From positions 4,777,501-4,841,500 of the forward strand of contig NC_090285.1 in the NCBI RefSeq assembly GCF_037392515.1: 64,000 nt of DNA, read 5' to 3'. The position numbers and the translations under genes are program-made. Below the pieces are notes generated by a model. It did not search any database and was not told the origin of the DNA. It saw only the letters and a program-made list of their open reading frames with translations. Positions within the stretch are counted from its first letter, which is position 1. Each line of letters starts with the position of its first letter. The stretch comes from Haliotis asinina (Eukaryota > Mollusca > Gastropoda > Lepetellida > Haliotidae). Of the stretch, positions 58,054 through 64,000 are shown piece by piece.

Positions 58054-61000
58054 TCAAAATTCCACCAAAAAATCAATTTCTTTTAAAAAACCAATGATTA
58101 AATGACAACTAACAGTGCTAAAAAGGTCCTTGATAGTTTTGACATTGAAAAATTTATCCCTTGTGATGGAGAATTCAACACAGTCAAGCAGAATATGCTT
58201 GACCGTGACTCTCTCATCACAAGGGATACAAAACGGAGGATCCTCACCTTTCAAAAGGTATGCATGAGTGTATCTTGTATGGCCAATACGACATCGTCGC
58301 AAAATGACTTCTTCAAATCTGGACTGACAACCCAAGTATGTATAACCAATGAAGGGTTTTATTTCATGTAGTTTATTTATACCTACTTGGGTGTCCCACT
58401 TCTTCTGCATCAGATCACGAGTGTAAGCTCTAATGCTAATTTTGTAGTCAGAATAAGGAATACGAAGTGGTGTCACAGATTTGTTAAGTGCTGCCTTAGC
58501 AGTAAGATCGGCCATTGCGTTACCGGAAATGCCAACGTGGCTGGGTAACCAACAGAAGACGATGTCGTATTGGCCAGTAGCAAGATCATTATATAATTCA
58601 ATAATTTCTATTAAAAGTGGATGTTTACAAGAAAGATTTTAACAGCCTGAAGGCAAGAAAGAGAGTCGGAATAGATTATATATTGTTTATGTTTATGGCG
58701 TCTTTGAATATATTTAAGAGCTGTTAATATGGCGTTAGCCTCAGCGGTAAAAATAGAACTGTTGTCTGAGAATCTAGAAGATATTGTTCTGGATCCAATG
58801 ACAGTGGCACAAGCTACTGCGCCACCGTCCTTGGACCCATCTGTAAATAAGGATTTATAACTGCTATATTTATGTTTCAATTCATTATATTCTTGTTTAT
58901 ACTGTAATTCATTAGTTTCTGATTTTTAAATGTGGTCAGTGTTAGGTCCACTTGGGGCCTAACCAACTGCCAAGGAGGAGAAGAGAGAAGACGGGAAGGA
59001 GCTATGTTTTCTAGCTCAATGCCGGCAGCAGCAAGAAATGGTTTAATTCTTAAACCAAGAGGCGGTACAAGCGAAGATTTCATATTGTATAAGTCCTCAC
59101 ACAGAGGACTGAAAACACAGTTATATGCAGGGTTTGACTCACTGGAATATAATTTTGTTACATACTGTAAAGCTAATTTGATACGTCGCTGCTCAAGAGA
59201 TGGCTCATCGGCCTCAACGTACAGGCTGTCAACAGGTGAAGTTCTAAAGGAGCCAAGACAAAGTCTTAGACCTTGATGGTGAACAGAATCTAAAAGTTTC
59301 AGGTTGCTTTTACAGGCTCCACCATATACAATGGAGCCATAATCAAGTTTTGACCGGATCAGTGATCGATAAAGTTGCAGGAGGGTAGCTTGGTCCCCTC
59401 CCCATTTAGAATTTGAAACGACTTTCAACAAGTCAAGTGCCTTCAGGCATTTAGTTTTGAGGGATTTGATATGTGGTAGAAACGTTAAATGTGAGTCAAA
59501 AATTAATCCCAAGAACTTGGCCTCCTTTACAACTTTGATGGGAGTGCCATCTAGAGATAGTTCTGGGTCCTTATGTGGCTTATATGTTCTGCAAAAATGT
59601 ATACAGTTAGTTTTGGACTTCGAAAATTTGAAGCCGTTTTCAAGACACCATTTATTTATTTTGTTTAAACACAACTGCAGTTACCGTTCAATAGTATGCA
59701 TATTTTTACCACGACAAGAAATGTTAAAATCATCCACAAATAATGATCCATCAATTGAATCGTTTAAAACTTTTGACAAACTATTTATCTTGATACTAAA
59801 AAGTGTGACTAACAAAATACTACCTTGTGGAACACCCTGATCCTGATTATAATGATCAGACAGGGTAGAACCTACGCGAACTTGAAACTGTCTGTCATTT
59901 AAAAAGTTGGCTATGAATTGAGGCAAACGACCTCGCAAACCGAAATCATGTAGATCTCTCAAAATGCCATATTTCCAGGTTGTGTCATATGCTTTTTCTA
60001 GATCAAAAAAGATAGACACAGCATGTTGTTTATGAATTAGTGCGTTTTTCACAAATGATTCCAGTCGCACTAAGTGATCGACAGTACTTCTGTTTTTACG
60101 GAAACCACACTGTATATCTGTGATTAGGTTATTGGTTTCCAAGTACCAAACAAGTCGATTATTTATCATGCGTTCCATGCTCTTGCAAACACAGCTAGTT
60201 AATGAAATCGGACGATAATTGGACGGATCCGTATGATCACGTCCAGGTTTAGGTATTGGTACTACTATGGCATCACGCCATGAAGAAGGAAATTTACCTG
60301 AAGTCCAAATATCATCATAAATAGATAAGAGCGTCTCTAAACAGGTTTCTGGTAAGTGCTTCAGGAGTTGATAATGTATGTTATGTGTCATGAGCTTGAT
60401 CAAGAGCAGTATGGAGTTCATGAATAGAAAACGTTTCATTAGAATCTTCCCCATTATCAGAATTGAAATTAATAGTTTTCTTTTCTTGTTGTTTTTGATA
60501 CTGCTGAAATTTAGGTACATAATTAGAAGATGAAGAATGTTTAGCAAGAGTTTCGCCCAGTTTATTCGCAATATCTGATTTATCAGTAAGTAAGTGATCT
60601 CCATGTTTAAGATGATGGACAGTAGATTTAGAACCTTTGCCTTTGATTTTCTGGACCATGTTCCATACCTTGGACATGGGTGTCCGAGAATTTATTTTGG
60701 ATACATAATTTTGCCAAGATTGGCGTTTGTTCTGTTTAAAAGTACGCCGTGCTTTAGCATTTAAAATTTTAAATTTATTTAAATTATGCACCATAGGATG
60801 GCGACGGAAATAATGTTCTGCTTTTTTCCTTGCCTTCCTAGCTTGTTTGCACTCATCATTGAACCATGGTTTTCTTATCTGTGGAACTACAGAGGACTTT
60901 GGTATACACTCATCAGCTATGGAATTCAGTTCATCCGAAAAGCATTCAATAGCATCAGGAACGTCAATAAAACGTTCGGGTTGAAGTTTTTCAGCACACA

Positions 61001-61746
61001 GTGTTTCATATAAAGCCCAGTTAGCCTTTTTAAAATTTCGTCTTGATGATGGAGGAACATCGGATGGAGTTACAGCTTTTAACATAGTAGGAAAATGGTC
61101 ACTTCCACAGAGGTCATCGTGGACTGACCATTCGAATTCATTTAGTAGTTCGGAAGTTGTCAATGACAAGTCAAGAGCACAATAGGTCACTGTCCCAGGG
61201 TGTAAATATGTGTTGGAACCATCATTATAAATACATAAGTCATTGTCAGAACAAAAGTCCACCAACAATGTCCCTTTAGTGGTTGTAGTTACACTACCCC
61301 AGAGTGGGTTGTGCCCATTTAAATCTCCCATAATAATACAGGGCTTCGGGAGCTGATCATACAGAGCTTGAAGATCAGTTTTGGCAAACGTCGTCGACGG
61401 AGAAATATAAAGAGAGCATAGCGTAAACGCTACATGTAAAGTAATTCTCACTGCAACAGCCTGCATATTAGTATTAAGTGAAACAGGGCTTTGAATAACG
61501 TTTTGTTTGACTAGAATGGATGATCCGCCAGTGGCCCTATCACCCGGAGGTGCAAAACAGTGATATGCATTAAACTGACGAAGGTCAAATGTATCTGTTT
61601 GTTTTAAATATGTCTCCTGGAGACATATCGCTGAAGGTATAAAATCTTGGACTAATAGATGTAATTCATGTACATTAGTCCTTAATCCTCTGCAGTTCCA
61701 CTGTACAATATTATTGGAATAAACTATCTTTTGGGGGGATTTATTG
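58054..61746 (-). pseudogene. ORF2 of inner LINE: APE endonuclease, RT, RNase H; broken
   Basis: The open frame begins just after a TAG at 61749-61747, overlapping the ORF1 end in the -1 frame. The endonuclease is complete: NNIVQWNCRGLRTN, CLQET, MGDLNGHNPLWG, GSDHFPTML. No ATG occurs in frame until 61466, inside the endonuclease. Disabling changes relative to the outer copy: a 14-bp deletion near 60384, a CAA-to-TAA stop at 59683-59681, and single-base frameshifts near 58928 and 58640. RT boxes (GVPQGSIL, LFVDDFN), RNase H boxes (FTDGS, TAEA, SDS) and the C-terminal C-x2-C...H...C are recognisable. Confidence 0.9.
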
Positions 61747-61747
61747 G
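61724..61747 (-). promoter_or_regulatory. ORF1/ORF2 overlap with CCCCCCAAAAG run (possible -1 frameshift site)
   Basis: ORF1 reads AAT CCC CCC AAA AGA TAG. The ORF2 frame is -1 and open from the codon after TAG at 61749-61747. The C6A4 run (61738-61729) precedes the ORF1 stop. It is not a canonical X-XXY-YYZ heptamer. Confidence 0.4.
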
Positions 61748-62998
61748 GGATCTACCCCGCACTCTTTTGGAGGGCGACAAGCTATGTGCCCTAGAATGGA
61801 CGTTTTCAGAAACGTCCATGTCTTCAAGAGACCCGTATTTATTGAACAATTGAATTTTGTTCTGTGACCCTTTAGGAGTTCTACCACTTTGTTGTTTTGA
61901 AGCATCAGGCTTTGGCTTCGATTTATTTTTCACAGTTTGTTGACTATCAGCTGTGGATTGAGACTTTGAGTGTGACTGAGATGATGATTTGTGATCAGAA
62001 GACGACTTTGAGGTACTAGGAAGTGATTCCTCAGTCTGTGATGATATAGCTGGGTACAAAAGCTGTGGAGAATCGCAATTTACCCAAGTCAACGTAGTTT
62101 GGCAGCCTGTGGTTGATGTAGTGTTAGATTTAGATCCTGATGATGTTTTTGCTACTGTAGCATAAGTTTGTGGAAGATCAGATCTCTTTACCAGTTTTTT
62201 GGCCTCCGAAGAAGAGATATTTTGAGTAAATTTTATTTTATTGATATCCATTTGCTCTTTCCAAATAGGACACTGTTTAGAAAAGGACGAATGGTCGCCT
62301 GAGCAATTGGTGCATTTTTTATAATCGCTGTCACAATCTTCTGTTGTGTGTGTCTTCTCACCACAGTGAGCACACACAACAGACAATGTGCACGTATTTA
62401 CACCGTGTCCATATTTCTGGCATTTAAAACACCTGAGTGGGTTGGGGATGTAGGTATCAACTTGTATGTTGCAGTAGCCTGCCTTCACTGATTTTGGAGC
62501 ATTTGGACATGAGAAAGTAAACAGATACGTATTTGTTTTGACGGTTTCGTTGTTTCTGCGAGTTGAAAAGCGCTTGACATATAGTACACCTTGATCTTTC
62601 ATTTCAGATCCTATATCAAGTTCCGACATGTCATCAAACAATCGATCTCTATATCTCACGATACCTTTACTTGTATTCAAGGTTTTGTGTGCAGAAACCG
62701 TGACGGGAATGCCCACGAAAGATTTAATATTCATCAGATTTGTTGCTTGCTGCTTTTTCCCGCACTCGACTAGCAGGGCACCCGAACGTAAACGTCTTAT
62801 GCTCTTCACATCCCCAGCAATGCCTTGAATACCTTTGGATACAGCAAAGGGGTTCAATTTCAACGGTGTCTTGTCAGGAGTCTCAATCACAATGAAACGT
62901 GGCCAATACTCAATCGATGTAGATGGTCTATGGTCAGTATCAACAGGGTCAATATCAAGTGGACGTTTTGTTTTTTTTGTTGGAGTTTCATAAGCCAT
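61724..62998 (-). CDS. LINE ORF1: gag-like nucleic-acid-binding protein with three CCHC zinc knuckles
   Basis: 424 residues from the ATG at 62998 (MAYETPTKKTKRP); an in-frame ATG at 63052 would add 18. The first 190 residues form a domain of the kind found in I/Jockey ORF1 proteins (RFIVIETPDKTPLKLNPFAV, then a GIPVTVSAHKTLNTSKGIVR region). Three zinc knuckles follow: CFKCQKYGHGVNTC, CAHCGEKTHTTEDC and CTNCSGDHSSFSKQC. The C-terminal third is Ser/Lys-rich and low-complexity (SSSDHKSSSQSHSKSQS) and ends in basic RVRGRSPINPPKR. The frame is intact although ORF2 of the same element is broken. The protein is expected to package element RNA. Confidence 0.88.
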   Translation of the reverse strand: MAYETPTKKTKRPLDIDPVDTDHRPSTSIEYWPRFIVIETPDKTPLKLNPFAVSKGIQGIAGDVKSIRRLRSGALLVECGKKQQATNLMNIKSFVGIPVTVSAHKTLNTSKGIVRYRDRLFDDMSELDIGSEMKDQGVLYVKRFSTRRNNETVKTNTYLFTFSCPNAPKSVKAGYCNIQVDTYIPNPLRCFKCQKYGHGVNTCTLSVVCAHCGEKTHTTEDCDSDYKKCTNCSGDHSSFSKQCPIWKEQMDINKIKFTQNISSSEAKKLVKRSDLPQTYATVAKTSSGSKSNTTSTTGCQTTLTWVNCDSPQLLYPAISSQTEESLPSTSKSSSDHKSSSQSHSKSQSTADSQQTVKNKSKPKPDASKQQSGRTPKGSQNKIQLFNKYGSLEDMDVSENVHSRAHSLSPSKRVRGRSPINPPKR

Positions 62999-63052
62999 GG
63001 TTAGTGTAATACGGTTCATCATCCGAGCTCCCCACCCACCACGGAGTATCAC

Positions 63053-63527
63053 AAGGACAATGCTAAAGCAAGCGGCCTCCAGCTTACAGCACCAAGGATA
63101 CCCGGATGATATATTCCAGCAGAAGAATTAGAAATAATTAATCTACCAGATTGGCCCATGAGCCACCGCCTTCTGGGCACAAGACTCTAGGCAAAAGTTC
63201 AGAACTTCAAAAATGCATTTTAAATTTCGAAAAGCTCAATGAACAAATAAGCCAAGACCGAAAGTAAAAATCCAAATAAAATTTGTGCAATGACACATAT
63301 CCTCCATGCACAGGGCTTGGCATGACCAGCCGATTGGTCGAACCGGGCCCATTCGACCACCCGTCTAGGTGAAGTCAGGGCCAAAGTGGTGTGTTAGGCA
63401 ATGGAACACAGTTAAAAGCCCCAGTGCCCTCAACCACCAGGATCCCGTCCTCCACCGACACGGGACGCAACCCACGGCAAACGGGTTGGTGGACCAAATA
63501 TCCCCCCGGGTCCACTACGGGGGTGTC
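63053..63527 (-). other. 5' leader of inner LINE
   Basis: About 475 bp between the ribozyme and ORF1, GC-richer than the surroundings at its outer end (for example GGACCCGGGGGGATA). No open frame was recognised. It may hold the internal promoter. Confidence 0.5.
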
Positions 63528-63585
63528 GGCGAGCTCTTAGCATTACCCAGCACCCACCACGAGGAGGTGGCTCGCCACGGGTGCC
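63528..63585 (-). ncRNA. HDV-like self-cleaving ribozyme at the 5' terminus of the LINE
   Basis: Hand folding of the first 58 nt (position i = 63586 - i on the plus strand). P1 is GGCACCC (1-7) with GGGUGCU (31-37), 7 bp starting with a G1-U37 wobble. P2 is GGCGAGC (10-16) with GCUCGCC (52-58), 7 bp. P3 is ACC (18-20) with GGU (28-30). L3 is UCCUCGU (21-27), whose CC can pair with G38-G39 as P1.1. J4/2 is GCUAAGA (45-51), with C46 in the place of the catalytic cytosine. P4 is minimal or absent. Cleavage before G1 would fall exactly on the border between the 11-bp target duplication and the element. Known role in R2, L1Tc and RTE-type elements: release of the element RNA 5' end from upstream transcript. 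Activity here is inferred. Confidence 0.85.
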
Positions 63586-63596
63586 TGGTGTTGTAG

Positions 63597-64000
63597 ATTT
63601 TAGTATAGTAGGAAAATGGTCACTTCCACACAGGTCATTGTGGACTGACCATTCAAAGTAAGTTGGAGTCAGTTAGTGACAAATCAACAGCTGTATATGT
63701 TCCTGTGCCAGGATGTAAATATGTATTTGTACCATCATTGTATATACATAAATTATTATTCGAGATGAAATCTTCCAGAACCTGACCTTTTGTGTTTGTG
63801 GTCACACCACCCCAAAGAGGATTGTGCCCATTTAAATCACCCATGAGTATACATGGTTTGGGTAATTGATCATAGAGAGTTTGTAGATCAGCCTGGAGAA
63901 GAGTCGATGAAGGTGGAATGTACAATGAACACAAAGTAAGAGTAACGTGCAAAGTAATTCGCACTGCAACTGCTTGAAGATTAGTTTTGAGAGTCACAGG
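63597..64000 (-). pseudogene. Outer I/Nimb-like LINE, endonuclease part (continues past the window)
   Basis: This is the 5' continuation of the element at 53908-57502. It encodes NLQAVAVRITLHVTLTLCSL, MGDLNGHNPLWGG, an NTYLHPGTGTYTAVDLSLT segment and, after a 7-bp deletion near 63657 that breaks the frame, DHFPTIL. Reading across the inserted copy, ...PTILKSTTPSDVPPS is recovered in frame. ORF1 and the 5' end lie outside the window. Confidence 0.9.

Larger units (their letters stand above)
57503..63585 (-). mobile_element. Inner I/Nimb-like LINE, structurally full-length (6.08 kb)
   Basis: Flanked by perfect 11-bp target duplications TGGTGTTGTAG at 57492-57502 and 63586-63596. It is inserted in the same orientation into the endonuclease/linker region of another copy. 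From 5' to 3' on the minus strand: ribozyme-like 5' end, about 0.5-kb leader, ORF1 with three CCHC knuckles, ORF2 (endonuclease, RT, RNase H), about 0.5-kb 3' region with hairpin, and (ACTC)n tail. Confidence 0.95.

Overview
The window is eukaryotic, AT-rich and dominated by repeats. It most likely comes from a gastropod mollusc, and probably an abalone (Haliotis-like). That assignment rests on the (GTGA)n-tailed SINE with the AATATTCCAGCTATATGG core, the tRNA-like SINEs and the LINE types present, which I recognise from gastropod genomes; no species-diagnostic gene is present. Every recognisable host gene lies on the minus strand and belongs to one family, a CYP2-like cytochrome P450 cluster.

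Layout, left half (1-34.7 kb). The P450 copies run in tandem on the minus strand. A dead exon 1 (copy C, 769-1100) has an in-frame stop plus a 1-bp insertion. Copy B (10068-14614) is an intact four-exon gene for 491 residues. An orphan exon 1 (copy D, 21522-21846) has lost its initiator ATG. Copy A (28760-33165) is a second intact four-exon gene, also 491 residues. B and A share exon lengths (331, 525, 441 and 179 bp), intron phases (all phase 1), a 34-bp minisatellite in intron 1 and simple repeats in intron 3, so they are tandem duplicates. Between them lie old Tc1/mariner and LINE fragments, SINEs, microsatellites and a MITE-like family.

Middle (24.8-46.8 kb). Multi-kilobase blocks occur twice or more: 24.8-27.3 with 40.3-42.8 kb, 34.3-36.7 with 44.9-46.8 kb, and 1.1-2.6 with 33.2-34.7 kb. 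A 21-bp minisatellite has about 6 units in one copy and about 36 in the other. I find no intact host gene here.

Right part (46.8-64 kb). This is built from retrotransposons on the minus strand. (i) A 4.7-kb LINE (46826-51545) has an ORF1 carrying a 2A ribosome-skipping motif (GDVESNPGP) directly after a hydrophobic stretch; its ORF2 is broken by one stop and one frameshift. The matching empty site survives at 36.7 kb. (ii) An I/Nimb-like LINE with an RNase H domain (53908-57502 plus 63597 to the window end) is interrupted by a second, structurally full-length copy of the same family (57503-63585), flanked by an 11-bp target-site duplication. The first 58 nt of the inserted copy fold by hand into an HDV-like self-cleaving ribozyme whose predicted cleavage point is exactly the TSD/element boundary.

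How the parts work together. The 3' end of the Nimb-like LINE and the 3' tail of the window's common SINE share a (GTGA)n tail and a hairpin whose stem changes by compensatory substitutions between copies. This points to the LINE as the mobilising partner of the SINE. The retroelements and satellites appear to have driven the repeated duplication around the P450 genes. All calls come from reading the sequence by eye; no alignment, folding or database search was run.
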